DNA of 64,000 nucleotides, taken from the NCBI RefSeq assembly GCF_010015585.1, contig NW_022985084.1, forward strand, positions 409,190 to 473,189, read 5' to 3'. Below are positions 34,558-46,722 of the stretch, piece by piece. The notes under the pieces were generated by a model. It had not been told where the DNA came from, searched no databases, and was given only the letters and a program-made list of their open reading frames with translations. The stretch's first letter is position 1; every line of letters starts with the position of its first letter. Origin of the DNA: Eremomyces bilateralis CBS 781.70. Taxonomy: Eukaryota; Ascomycota; Dothideomycetes; Eremomycetales; Eremomycetaceae. Made by a program: the position numbers and the translations under genes.

Positions 34558-36626
34558 TCAGCTCACCCGGTGATGATCTTCCTCATCAGACTGTGTATCA
34601 TCGCGGTATGGTTGCAGTGTTTCTTCCATACGGTCGTTTTCTTCGTCTCCGGCCTTTTTTGGCTCCGCAGCACGCCATCCAGTTGCTGCCTGAGCCAATA
34701 CCATCAAAGCCGTAAGGCCTGCGGCGGCGGCAAACAACCCCCGCGTCGCGTCCACATATGCGCCGATCGCAATCGATTTTTCTGGCTCTCCCAGTGTTCC
34801 AACAAGGGCTGGACTGCCCAGCAACTTTCTAACCAGTCCGGTTTTGTGTCCCAGCCCATGCCCCACGAATCCATTGGTGAGTGAGCGTTGAAGGGTTCGT
34901 GTAAAAACACCTCCTCCGATCGCCGATCCAAAGGAGCCAGCGAAGCCTCGGAAAGTGGCAAGTAACGAACTTGCGATGAAATGTGTGTGGGTTGGCGTCA
35001 GATGAAGAAGATGGGACAGCGTGTAGTTGAGTGAGGAGCCCGTGATCATGCCGTTCACAAAAGTCAAGGAAACAAAGAGCGCAGTTGATGATGTCGCCGT
35101 AGACGCGTAGGACATCGATAAGAGGCTAAGCGGGAATAGGATATTGGCTACGATGCTGGGACTAATCCAAATGATCAGTTGCATTCGATTCTGAGCATGT
35201 GCTGAACTCACATGTAGAAGCTGCCTGACCGCTTGATGTGCAGCCACCCGACTAAGATGCCACCCAGAGCGAATCCCGCATTTGTCGGAATCAATATCGA
35301 TCCCGCTTTGGCGGAATGCCACTGTCGAACGGAGATGGCGTACACGGGGGTGTAAAACAGGATCGTCCATCGTGACATCATGAAACCAAGCGTGGCGATG
35401 CATGAGAAGAGCATGCCCCGAGACTTGAGAATCACCACTGGAATCACGGGATCTGAGGCCAGGTATGCTTCATTGAAAACGAAGATGGGCAGAATAATCA
35501 ATGACAGAACGATTGGCAATATCTGGATGGTTGGTGAAGACAAGCCAAGAAGCATGAGAAAAATGGTCGCAGTCTAGAATCGTTAGCATGCTGCCTCGGT
35601 TCAATAGAAGGAAGAACAGTACCAATGTGACGGCCCCTAAGTAGTCCAGACGCGCCAGCTTCTGTCGGAGAGAAACATCAGTCCGACTGTTATATTTCGA
35701 GGTTGAGAAATCCGGAAGTTTTATAAGTAGAACCAGCCCTGCTATGATAACAAACGGGGATTGTCCCCAGAAAAGGGCTCTCTAGAATAGCGTCAACTCC
35801 TGAACTCTGTATCAGCTGCAGGATCCAACGTACCCAACCGATGACAGGTTCCAGTGCACCAGATAAGACAGCGCCGACGGAGACGCCGACAGTGTATCCC
35901 GTGTTTAACAGGCCGATAAATAACCCCCGCCGCTCGTCAGTAGCTAACTGTAGCACGACGATCAAGGAGACTGTAAAGATGCCGGATGCTCCAACCCCCG
36001 TCACGACTCGCCCTACCAGGAAGAGGTCCAGATGTGGCGCGAGGCCGGTGATGAGGGATCCTATTGCGAAGATGACGGAGGCGGTGAACATGCACTGTTT
36101 TGGAGGAAATACGGTACAGAGCCGGCCTACTAATGGAGCAATGGATGACATTGCAACCAAATATGCGCTCGTGAACCTGGTGATCGGTCAGTACTGGCTC
36201 AGGGGTATGCATTCGGGTTCGGAAGATACATTACCAGGTTACATTCTCAAAAGCATCCAGTTCCGCAGCAATTGCGGATTGTGCGGTAGTCAAGAGCGAG
36301 ATATTGGTAGCTTGAAGGAAAATAAGGATACTCATAGCGAAGACGATCAAGGTTCCCCGAAGCCGCATGCTCTGTCGCTTTGGCCACGGGGGAAATTCGG
36401 TGAGGTCGCCATCAACTATCGGGACCTGGTTGGCATCAGGTTGATCTGTTGCAGTTATTCCATTTCCGACACCGGGGAAGGTAGATTTCGACGACGCAAG
36501 CGATGCAGGCGAAGAAGGCGTATCTTGAAGAAGCGGAGTCTGCGCAGTGGTGATGGTGGTGGCGGTGGTGGTGGTGGAGGGGGTGGTGGAGGGAGACGAC
36601 GGTGCGTCATCATCAGGACCAGCCAT
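34558..36626 (-). CDS. MFS transporter, DHA2-like 14-TM type (619 aa, 5 exons)
   Basis: Exons on the minus strand: 36626-36235, 36176-35834, 35781-35623, 35573-35212, 35161-34558. All introns are GT-AG and 49-58 nt. The first TM (LIVFAMSILIFLQATNISLL) follows a 90-residue Thr/Ser/Pro-rich tail encoded by a GGT/GTG-rich low-complexity stretch. The DHA2-type block WFTSAYLVAMSSIAPLVGRL spans intron 1, then VGRVVTGVGASGIFT and RRGLFIGLLNTGYTVGVSVG. RALFWGQSPFVIIAGLVLL follows intron 2. About 14 hydrophobic segments can be counted. Such proteins export drugs or toxins or move basic amino acids at the vacuole. Substrate unknown. Confidence 0.88.
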
Positions 36627-37355
36627 GATGATGCTCTAATAGTTCTGGTTATCAACCTGGTTTAATTCCCTCCTATGTTCGTAGGGATGGTTAAAGAGAT
36701 GGATGCCATCAAGGTGAATCCGTTCTCGAGCTTAGTGGGGTTATTGGATTATTTCATGTATTGGGAGGAATTCCAGCCCCGTGAAATTCTGGTTCTGTGG
36801 ATGATGTAGTGGCTTCAACCTGATTGCTAAATATATCCAGTAAAGTTTGCAATACATAGGTCCTCAGTACCTATGCGTACTCAGTGCCGATTATGAATCC
36901 AAGCCAATACCTGTTATTAGGCAGTTTTCTGGTGGCATAAGGCATTAACAGATAACGGGGATGACCGCAATCATGCATGCTGATATCATTGCTGGAGCAC
37001 CCGGACATCGGATCGGATCTGAGTTATCAAAGCTGCAATACTGAATACGCCATATGGATAGTCGGATACTCTCGCATTCAGCCGGGTCCCGCCCCAGCCA
37101 ACGCTGGGGACCCACTAACCAGCAATATGCTATTGGAAATTGCTAATAATATCCCGTCTCGAACTCTCGGTCGTGTGTGTGGTTAGGTAGATGCTCGATA
37201 AGACGATGCAATATACGAGATCACGGTGTAGTGAGTGAGTGCACACATCTCAGCCAAACGACACTGTGAGAACCCAGGGCGGAGGCAAGACCTTGCTTCG
37301 ACATGCTTGAATTTTTGAACCCAGGTGCTCCGGATATTTCTTTTAATGATATGGA
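36627..37355. other. Intergenic, 0.73 kb
   Basis: Promoter of the MFS gene and 3' flank of the GH125 gene. Small frames only. Confidence 0.6.
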
Positions 37356-39064
37356 TCAATTAACCCTCACCATTCCTTGCCCAATCGACCAAGGCTTCGA
37401 TTCTGGCCCGAAAAGCAAATGAGGCTTCCGTTCCGCCAGATCCAATACTGTCTGCGCGAACACGCTATTCGCCCACGCGAACCAGCTCCGAGTGTACTGT
37501 CGCTTGTTCTCCACGTTCACACTCTCGTGAATCAACCCCAGGAGACTGGCATTCTTCACCAAGCCCACGGCTCCCATGATCTCCTCATCGTCGTCGCTCG
37601 TCATGGCTTGAACGAGCAAACTCATCGGCCATGCGTTCCGAACCCCGATATGGGGACCTCCTATGCCATGGAACTCCTCGCCGATCAAGTAATACGGATT
37701 CCCTTGTGCGGAGAGGATCATCTTCCGGGTGTTCCGGTACGTCTCATCATCTCGGCTCACAAAGCCGAGGAGTGGAAGAGCGAGGAGGGAGGGCAAATTC
37801 GCATCGTCCATGAGCAAATGCGACCCGTACCCGTCCACTTCGAAGGCGAACACCTTCCCCCACTTCTCGTGTTGCACCGTTCCATGCTCCCAGACGCTGC
37901 GCTCGATGCTTTCCCCCTTGCCTCTCACCGTCGATGCGAGCGTGGACTTGCCCGCAGCGGCGAGCAAGTCGGCAGTCCTCTTCAGTTCCACCGCCATCAT
38001 CGCATTGCCGGGAATGAAGAACCCGAATATCGTGGCATCGTCGCTGGGTCGGAATGCGCTGCGGACCAGTCCGGTGTCTGCACCCAGTGGATTCCCGATC
38101 CCGGCCAGATTCAGGGTCTCGGTCCCGGTGTTAGCCATTCTCTGGAACCGATATTCATTTTGTACGTACGCGCCCGTGACAGGGTGGAACGTGCTACGGC
38201 TCTGTTCGTCAATTACACGCATCACCGTATTGAGCGCGGTGTACCAGCGCGGAGTAAGGAATGCCGTGCTACCGGTGGTCGCGTGGAATTGGTTCGCGAG
38301 CGATAAGAATGCCGCGAGGCTGTCGAGCTCATACTTGCATTCGAAGACGAAGGAAGGCTCATACATGGGATGAACCGTGTCGGCTTGTCCGCTCCCGGTT
38401 GGGGGAAGCCGTGACGGCGGCGGGGGCTGGAAGGCATTGCAATACGGCGACTTGATCACGTACTCCGCTTGAGTATTGATGGCGCCAAGGATCAGCGATT
38501 CGAGCGCTTTGTCGAGCTTCGCGAGGCGCTGGTACTGTGAGAGCTGATTGGTAGAGTCGCGCAACCATTCCGCGTTGATATCTCCAGTGACCACGAAGCT
38601 CTGAGGACCCTCCCACTCATGTTCCTGCCGGGTTGACCGTTCCTTCGGCCTCGGCTGCGCGCCATTGTCATGCCATCGGATCGTCGTGTCTAAGGTGTTG
38701 GGAAAGGCGTTCTCGAAGATCCGCGCAAGGTCCTTATCAACCATCTTCTCGACCATTGATCCGATGACCTCGTCCACCGCTGTGGACTGGAAAGTTCGAC
38801 ATCGTGTGGAAGGGCGTTGGAATGGTAGCTGCAAGGGGCCGGTGCTGAATGGCGGGCTGTTTTATGTAAGATACGGCCCATACCCTAAAGATTCCGTGCT
38901 CAGCCTTACTGCGGGTTTGCGGAGTATTGTTTGTAGTCTGGACATGCCAGCGTAAAACCTAGATCGAATCCCCCGGAGGATGTTTGATCTTCGAGGCTTT
39001 GCGCAGTTGACAGGCAGGTCGACGCGGATGCTAGCAGGAGCAATGAAGCGGATATGGGCCTCAT
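37356..39064 (-). CDS. Secreted GH125 exo-alpha-1,6-mannosidase (551 aa, 2 exons)
   Basis: Glycoside hydrolase family 125 trims alpha-1,6-mannose from glycans. Exons on the minus strand: 39064-38910 and 38856-37356, with a 53-nt GTAAGG...ACAG intron. Exon 1 supplies a clear signal peptide (RPISASLLLLASASTCLSTA) and the conserved ACPDYKQYSANP. After the junction come STRCRTFQS and FENAFPNTLDTTIRW, then the family hallmark FVVTGDINAEWLRDSTNQ. Later blocks are DDATIFGFFIPGNAMMAVEL, FEVDGYGSHLLMDDANLPSL and FHGIGGPHIGVRNAWPMSL. Without exon 1 the protein would lack its start and secretion signal. Probably extracellular or cell-wall. Confidence 0.93.
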
Positions 39065-40236
39065 CCTTGGAGTGTGAAAGTGTCCAGGCTATTCTAGGAG
39101 GCTATTCTAGTAGCCCACCGAGTGTCACGATACGCTATCATGTCGTTCAGGGCTCATTCGATGTTGAGGCGGCTGAATGGCTCGTTCCCATCAATCCTAA
39201 TCCATTTGAGCTATGTCAAGCTGGAGACACACCGATCCCGTATATATAACCAGTCCTGAGGAAAAGCAGGGAGGGTTAAGTGGATTGGCAGGAGCAAACA
39301 CAGCTATCACGCAGTAGTACTGGGTACATGAGCTAAGATGGAGTTGATGGTTGTGAGAGGTGTTCTGTGTGCGAACAGGGTCCTGTTACCAAAGTCGGAT
39401 GCACGGTGCAACCGTTCTACTTATGGGGATTGTGATCATCAACATCAAACATGTAGAATGGCGGCACGGAGGTACACGTACGGAAGTCCCAAGACATAAG
39501 TACGTACTAGAGTAGTCCATAATCATTCGAAGTACAAATACGAACTTCGTTACAGGTCGGATTAGTTGTAGAGTGCAGAGGTATCCTCGTAATTGTACCA
39601 GGGAACAATGGGAGAGATGTTATTATTACGGTTACAGTTATCATATATCAGGCAATAAGGCCGTAAGGCCATAAACCAAATTTTATGTCGCGGTTCGAAT
39701 GATGTCATCACACCGATGTAGCAGCACTGAGGCCTGAGAGTGAGGACCTGCTCTGTACGCTAGCTACATACTTCATACTCATCGTACAGCTTAACTAGTG
39801 AACAGTACATAGGGCGGAAGTACCGTAATGTCAGAGTACAATCACATAGTACGTTCGCATTACGCCGTGTCCTTGCTCGTCGTCTGTTCTGTTAAGCTGT
39901 TGCCCCGCTCCCCCCCTCACTACTTCCACCCATGATACCTGGCTCCTCGCTCACCGGTCACAAATGTTAGGCCTAGAACGGTTATGTTGCTTCTAAAGCC
40001 ATGTGCAATTCGAAACCCTGGATTAGAGGTACCCCAAATAAATCATATCATACAGGTATAGAACGATAATAGACTTGATAACCGAATAGAGCGTAACATC
40101 GTCAATGCATGAGTGCCACCTTATGGCCCACTGGGGTCGGTTGCCAGACACGATCACAGTCGCCATTTCACATCCCAGACTGCCTGTCCATACTTAAGCC
40201 AGTTCATGACTTGGTCTTCTTGAGAATGCCCCATCC
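39065..40236. other. Intergenic, 1.2 kb
   Basis: Promoter side of the GH125 gene. AT-rich with many short stops in all frames. No gene, tRNA or clear repeat seen. Confidence 0.6.
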
Positions 40237-40833
40237 CTAGATCCCGACTGCGTTAGCCTTGGTCCTTCCAACCGGACCATCCAAAGCACCACTTGCCTTT
40301 TCCTTGAGCTTATCAAAGTACGCCTTATCCCGCTCCGAGCCCTTGACATGGCCATCACGAGATCCCGGCGTCGCGTAGATGCTGCCCTTGCGACGCTGAA
40401 ACTGCGAAGGAGGGACCTTGGACGTGTCTGCGAAAATGTTCATGGTTCGTCAGCCTGGTGGTCGCACAATGTTCGTCATGCTCCAGCCACTCACCCCACT
40501 CCTTGCTCATCCTGCGATCCTTCCCGGGAGACGTCGACCCTTCTTTCATGTCCTCGGAGCCTGCAACATCTGCAAGGTTTTCTTCCTTGAAAGGGTCCTC
40601 GTTGCCCTCGCTCTGGCCTGAAATCGGGCCTTGCGACTCGACAGCGGGTGGGGTGCTAGGCCTAGCATCGCTGCCTACGCATTTGCCAATGTTAGAAACT
40701 TTTGTTTCGGGATCAATTCATAAGTAAAGAAATCGATTGACATAAACAAAGGCCGCATAATACACAGGAATCCGGACAGGGAGGGGATATCGTTACCTGA
40801 TGTCATAGTTGTGGACTCGGTCGCTGCAGCCAT
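40237..40833 (-). CDS. Small conserved-looking fungal protein (135 aa, 3 exons)
   Basis: Exons on the minus strand: 40833-40797 (37 nt), 40674-40495, 40427-40237. Introns of 122 and 67 nt start GTAACG and GTGAGT and end in TAG/CAG. Both joins keep one frame (phase 1). The protein starts MAAATESTTMTSGSDARP, has an acidic middle, then TSKVPPSQFQRRKGSIYATP and RDGHVKGSERDKAYFDKLKE, and ends KANAVGI. It is hydrophilic, with no TM or signal peptide. The Arg/Lys-rich 'RRKGSIYATPGSRDGHV' block looks like a conserved fungal motif, but I cannot name the family. Three frame-consistent exons and a good ATG context (AGCATCATGGCT) support a real gene. Confidence 0.7.
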
Positions 40834-42426
40834 GATGCTATAACCTTGGCAGTTCCTTTCACAAAAGCTTGAGATTAGAAACAACCAATTCTTGAGGACT
40901 CGACGCAAATAGCAGAAGAAATTTCTTAATAACAAGACAATGGGTTTGTTGATATGAGTGATGTGTCCGAGAGGTTAGGGTGGATGATGAGAAGCGGGGA
41001 GAGGCTAGATGGGGAAGGGCGTCACTGAAGGGCTGGATCCCAGGTATTTAAACCCCGCGGGAGCAGCAAGGCAAACCCGATCCAGGATTCCAGGCCATAC
41101 GGTTTCAATGAGCAACCAAGGGCAGAATGGTGAGAAAGGATTGGCTCACGGATTGACTCAACCTCCGCCGCCTCTGCTGCTGTGATGCTGTGACTGGCTC
41201 ATCAGTTGATCATCTCATCTATAGATTCCTGGATCGTGGCGGAGCGGGAGGGGCACGCCAGTCATGTGCGTTCAAATAGGCCTGAAAAATTACCTGTAAC
41301 AGAGGAACTCAGTCAGACCAGTAGGTACTGATACTTCCATGGTAGTCAAGGAACTTGAACTCTAGTCCTGTTCATGTCGTCGACGAAGGCGCATCCTTCA
41401 TCACGATCACTTCGTTTACCGGTATCCGGGGTCTACAGACTACAGACCACAGACTCACAGGATACAACCCATTGTACAGATATATATTCTTGCGTAAGAC
41501 TCGATATCATTAACATGCTGATGAGTCTGGTTCATGACATGATGAGAAGGATGTGGTTCCTCTAGCGCGAGGAATCGACGACTAGGATCTAGGATTCTAG
41601 GTAACCCCAGACGCTAACGCCTAACGTCTCTTAAGTTGCTCCCAACGGTTGGGGTTCTAACTTCTATGGAGACGTAGACGTGTGGACTGCAGAGTGGAGG
41701 TCTTTGACTGGAGGGTCCTGTCTTCGATGTGCTATTGAAATTGAACGAAGGGAAAGGTAAATCACTTCACGTTTACTGCCGATCCCCATCCCAATCAAAC
41801 CACACCAACGAAAGCATGTCGAGTACCTAGTACCCAACAGAATTGACCACTTCCGTATGATCGCAGCTGACCAGTGACGACATACGTTCATCTCCCGCGT
41901 ACTGTTAGCTACCGGTAATCCGCAAAGTCCAGAACGACAGCACCAAGCTTATCCCGCCCAATACGTGGGACTGAGGGATTTTCGTGAGGCCAAGACGATT
42001 GAGGCTGTGCAAGCAATTAAACAAGCCCAGACAATCGCCCTAGCCGCTGCAGAACTCTTGATCTCACCTTGTTTGGACGTCGAAGGACGACCACCCTCCG
42101 GACTCCATTTTCTGGAGCATGTGTTCTTGGATGAGGCGGCTTGGATCGGTGGATAACCACCACTCCGTGCTTTCGAGCGAGCCACGAGCACCAAACAAGA
42201 CGCCACGTCGGAATAATGAATCGCAAGTAGCATTCCAATACAGGATCTATGTAAGCTCCACCCGTCCCATCGGAAAGGAGCCGTGAATTCCAACCGCCAA
42301 CCGTGTTACGCCCGCTCTATGCAAGATGAATGTGCGCAGTTGCACCGCAGAGGTCAAGAGAAAAGAAAGAATGAGTATGGTGTGAGTACAAGGAGGATCA
42401 TCCAGCTGAGAACATGGGGGGTGTTG
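40834..42426. other. Intergenic, 1.6 kb
   Basis: No convincing gene. The minus frame at 41949-42293 (114 aa) is Ser/Cys/Trp-rich without motifs. Short palindromic patches (e.g. around 41580-41610) are present. Confidence 0.55.
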
Positions 42427-44974
42427 TTATAAGTCTTCATCCAAATCAATCGCATCGGGATTGGCCTCGACCGGCGCATCTGCGGCCGTAGGTTGATTCC
42501 CCCCCTCAGCTCCCGTGCTAGCGGCCACGAATCCAACCGGGGCACGAGCTTGTCGTTCAAGAGCAGCCATGGCGTCGGCAGCTTCGCCATCTTCAGCACC
42601 ACCAAAGGGGGCTTCTCCGGTTTGGTTTTGCGCTTGACTTCGAGCAATGGCTTGGGAGGCAATAAAGCTGACATCGGTACTGCAGCCTGGTTAGGACGAT
42701 ATGAAAGGAATGGAGATATGGAACGTACTTGTATTGGGCTTGGACACTTCTCTTGATGCGAAGCATCTCTTTGAACGTGTCCTCGTTGCCGTGTCGCACT
42801 TCGAATGACTCCCACTTCTGCCAAAAGCCGGGGTTAGTTCGGGGGTCGCAGAACTGGGACCCATGTCCATAGATTGCCCGGGCACGATCGATCTCGCCGA
42901 GTTTCCGCTCCATGTCGGCGAATTTCAGACACATCTCCTTCGCTTCTGCGTCCGGAAGTGCTTCGATCGCTCGCTCGTAGATGGGTCGGGTCGAAGCAAC
43001 CCCGAAATTGGACGCCGATTTGGTGATGTAGAAGTTGAACATCTCCATCCGGTCCTCGTCGGACACTGCGCGAGTTGCCCGGTCATAGATCCGCATCGCA
43101 TGACGCGTCAAACCACGCTCCTCTTCAAGAGCTCCGTACATGAGGTAAAGAACTTTGGCAAACTTGGGCGGACATCCTTCTACGGCCTGTTCGAACAGGT
43201 CTCGAAGTCGCTCGATGCTGATTCTTCGGTCGACAGCCTTAGTGAGGTAGAGGTTCCATATCTCGAAAGCCACGGGATAGCTGAACAAATCCAATCCCCG
43301 CTCGTAGATTTTGAACGACTCTTCGTAATACTGGTTTTCCTCCAAAAGGTTGGCATAATTCACCACCGTTTGAGGGGTCGCGATCCGTAGTTCGAAGATT
43401 CTTTCGTAGATCTTGCGGGTCTCGTCCAGTGTCCCGACGCTCTCCACCAGGTCGACGTAGAAGCTCCATAACTTCCAACTCTTATGCACCCTTTGTTGCG
43501 GTGATAATGTTTCGTCGAAATAGTCCACCTTGGACCGTTTGGGGGCTTGCGTCGCTTTCGCCATAATCTCGACCGCCTTGTCGAAATTCTCGTTACGCAG
43601 CTCCATTTCCGCCCATTCGCACCACATGTCTGCCAACTCTGCAACGGATTTGAATGGGACTTTGACCGCCTTCTCCATGATGACCCGAGCGTTCAAAATG
43701 TCCGCTCCCGCCTCGTAGAATTTGGCATAATTCGCCCACAGGTCGTGGAACTTCCCGACCGCTTTCTTCGGATGTGTGGTAGCAATGGCATCCGTGTAGG
43801 TCTGTACCACCTCTTTCTTGTTGTCGCCCCATAGCGCCACCCGTTTCTGCCACTCGTTAACGTTGTTGGGGTTCTGACGGAGAAGAACGTCGTTGACGAG
43901 GAACGGTCTTCGATCCATCAATTGCTCGAACCTCATCATGCGAATATCCAGATCGAGATCCGCTTCAGGGTCCACGCGTCCTTTCTCCGATCGTGCTGCC
44001 GCCTCCTCCATCTGAATTCCGATGAGGGTTTCCTCCGCCTCGGTGTAGGACTCAAAAACGATCACGAAATCGCGGACCGTCATGACGGTTGTGATCCCCT
44101 CTTCGAAGACGTCTCTTGCCCTTTCGTAATCGCCCTTGTTCATCCAGTACTTGGCCAGGCTCACCCAAAGAATTCCTCTTTGGTCGGAGAACTTGGCGAT
44201 CCCACTCCGCACGATTCGGTCGACATCGATGCCAGTGTCTTCGCCAGCCTCGACTTCGGTTGCATGGTCGATCAGCAACTCGAGCATCTCGGTCCACATT
44301 TCGAAGGGGCCTTTGGCTTCCTTGCTCTTGAAGCGGGGATTATTCAAGATATCCATGTATGTCTTCACGGCCTCAGTATACCGTCTGGCATCGACGAGAA
44401 GCTCGATGAAATCCTCCGCCTCTTCGGGATGTATTTGCATATACCGCCTCCATATCCGGATGGCCGTCTCGCCTGACGCGGAGTTTGCAAACGGACGGTA
44501 TAGCGCCCAAACCCGGGCATGTTGCGTAATAGGAAGCGCACGTAAAGCTCGGTCGAAAGTTCTTCGCGTGGTTGTGACGAGAGGCTGCTTCATTAAAAAT
44601 GACAGGTACATCTCCCAGATTCTCGGCATTTTATTGAGGAGAATCAATGCCCGTTCGAACAAGGTGTTGACCTTGAGGAAATGCGGAGCATACTTGGCTG
44701 GATTTCGTCCATCCAGGTGCTTGACCCTTAAACTTAGGTATAATTTCCATAGTTTATAGGAGCGCGGTAACGTTGTGACGGCTCGTTCGAGGACGAAGGA
44801 TTGGGCAAGTAGGCTTGCGCCTTGCTGGCGCTTGAAATGGACATAGTCCAGCCAGGGCTTGACGCGTCCGGGGTTCCGGATGAGTTCTTGTTCATACAGG
44901 ATGTCGCCGTCATTAATGAGATAGAGGTCGGGCCGGAGAGCTTTCGGGTGCTTGTGAGGATTCTTGGTCGCCAT
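42427..44974 (-). CDS. SYF1: Pre-mRNA splicing factor Syf1 (832 aa, 2 exons)
   Basis: An HAT-repeat scaffold of the Prp19/NineTeen complex (XAB2 in animals) in the catalytic spliceosome. Exons on the minus strand: 44974-42729 and 42679-42427. The 49-nt intron GTACGT...CCTAACC...GCAG interrupts AQYNTDVSFIASQA. HAT repeats run almost the whole length, e.g. LPRSYKLWKLYLSLRVKHL, LNKMPRIWEMYLSFLMKQPL, RRTFDRALRALPITQHARVW. The C-terminus is Ala/Gly-rich and ends IDLDEDL, a family signature. The start at 44974 (MATKNPHKHP) gives the usual distance to NDGDILYEQELIRNPG. An ATG at 45019 in frame would add 15 residues. Confidence 0.95.
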
Positions 44975-45554
44975 CTTGGAGGAGTTTGGGGTTGAAGAGT
45001 ATAGAAGACTTCCAGGCATCGCGCTGGCCACGCGCAGCAACCGGCGCGGTCGACCGGAGACTCTTAACTCGTGGGCTAGGCGAAGGATTCAGGTAATGAG
45101 CGTGCTTCGTATCAATGGATGGGCGGAGAATACTGAAGTAATGAAAGGCTGTCCCAGAACGCGTGTGGAGGCAGTTTGATACGAAGTGTGAGAATCAGGC
45201 AGTAAGGCACAAAGTGAGGCAGGGAACCGACTGGAGGACTTCTCTACTCCACTCCTCCACTTATGGTTGATGCCTTGTGACCTTAACTCACTGCAGGGAA
45301 GGAGCTTGGGCCACCCCGACTGATTGCGGCGGTACCACCACCGCCGATGCCTTGATCGATGCCAACTGCAGGTGAAGTTTGAAGGGGCCAGGACGGACAA
45401 GGTCTCTCGTGAACTGCCATCAACCGCATTTTTGTTTTGTTTTGTGTTCTGCTATTACTCAGAGTCGTACCGGAGACCAAGGTTATAGAGTCCACGGCTC
45501 GGAGGACTGGACTTCATCACACCTTCATAAAGCCGACATTCGTATAGAGCAACG
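44975..45554. promoter_or_regulatory. Divergent promoter interval, SYF1 / VMA8
   Basis: 580 bp between divergent starts. It contains short unsupported frames and no recognised element. Confidence 0.5.
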
Positions 45555-46534
45555 ATGTCTGGCAGCGGGGTATGGAATCATATCATGGCTTTGGATGAAG
45601 TCAAGATACTAACAAAGGCCCAAAGGCTCGAGAAACGGTGTTCCCCACCCGTCAATCCCTAGGGTTGATGAAAAGCAAACTAAAGGGTGCTCAACAAGGC
45701 CACGACTTGCTGAAGCGGAAGAGTGAGGCCCTCACCAAGTATGTTTCCCGCTACCTTGCAATTATACCATTGTCTCGAGATCCTGAATACTAACAGTCCT
45801 TAGGCGGTTTCGAGGTAGGATACCTCCATGATCAATCCGTGTTGCAGCCAATTAAAGCGCCCCATCAGAGATCACACGCCGCATCGATGAAGCGAAACGG
45901 AAAATGGGTCGAGTGATGCAAATCGCCGCCTTCTCCTTGGCCGAAGTCACCTACGCCGTCGGTGGTGATATCGGCTACCAAATCCAAGAATCGGCCAAAT
46001 CCGCTCGGTTCAGAGTACGGACGAAGCAGGAGAATGTTTCGGGGGTTCTGCTTCCAGCATTCGAAAGCTATACCACCGAAGGGAACAACGATTTCCAACT
46101 CACAGGTCTCGGTAAAGGCGGTCAACAGGTCCAACGATGCCGCGAGACGTACGCGCGGGCAGTGGAGACGCTCGTCGAGCTCGCCAGTCTCCAAACAGCG
46201 TTCGTCATTTTGGACGAGGTCATCAAGGTGGTCAATCGGAGAGTCAACGCAATGTATGAGCCTGCCCATGCCGGCCGCAACGTAAAGCTCACATATGCAC
46301 AGCGAACATGTCATCATCCCGAGAACTGAGAACACCATCAAATACATCAACTCCGAGCTGGATGAACTCGACCGAGAGGAGTTTTATCGCCTGAAGAAGG
46401 TGTCGGGGAAGAAAGGGCGCGATGCGGCAGCTGCGGAGAAGGAAAGGGAAGCAAACTCCAAAAAGATCGCGGAGAGTGAAGAGGGAACGACGGATTTGCT
46501 CGGTGATCAAGAGAACGAAGATGTCATATTCTAA
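45555..46534 (+). CDS. VMA8: V-type H+-ATPase subunit D (251 aa, 5 exons, one of 11 nt)
   Basis: The central rotor-stalk subunit of the V1 sector of vacuolar ATPase. Exons: 45555-45569 (15 nt), 45626-45738, 45804-45814 (11 nt), 45869-46253, 46303-46534. Introns of 56, 65, 54 and 49 nt are GT-AG, several with CTAAC branch sites. The spliced product reads MSGSGARETVFPTRQSLGLM, then SEALTKRFREITRRIDEAKR, in which the 11-nt exon supplies RFR and part of the flanking codons, then GRVMQIAAFSLAEVTYAVGG. Intron 4 interrupts VNAIEHVIIPRTENTIKYI. The end LDELDREEFYRLKKVSGKK is typical. Length is close to yeast Vma8 (256 aa). Confidence 0.95.
45804..45814 (+). other. VMA8: 11-nt microexon of VMA8
   Basis: GCGGTTTCGAG lies between TCCTTAG and GTAGGA. 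It completes Lys, encodes Arg-Phe-Arg and begins Glu, restoring the invariant KRFREI block of subunit D. Skipping it would shift the frame. Confidence 0.9.
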
Positions 46535-46722
46535 CCTGCTTTTCGTTCGGTTCCCTGGCAATGGATGCTTAAATCCACCATGTTCGGCGTTTGAAGGAGT
46601 CCGTTTTTGCCTTGAAGGACGCCTGTACGTAGTGTTGTATTGGACTGCCACCCATGCAAATACCGGAATGAGATAATTCCACCAACGCCTTGCTCAACCT
46701 TTTGCCATGCGATGAACACCGT

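Noticed and set aside
36550-36605. GGT/GTG-rich low-complexity tract as a possible G-quadruplex or repeat element
   Set aside because: It lies in frame in the first exon of the MFS gene and encodes a Thr/Ser/Pro-rich tail, so coding explains it.
37377-38373. Plus-strand frames of 309 and 214 aa
   Set aside because: Antisense to the GH125 gene, which has the conserved catalytic segments.
41949-42293. 114-aa minus-strand frame
   Set aside because: Ser/Trp/Cys-rich, starts in noncoding DNA, no recognisable domain or splice context.
42863-44759. Plus-strand frames of 175-207 aa
   Set aside because: Antisense to the SYF1 HAT repeats. Cys/His/Leu-rich without a domain.
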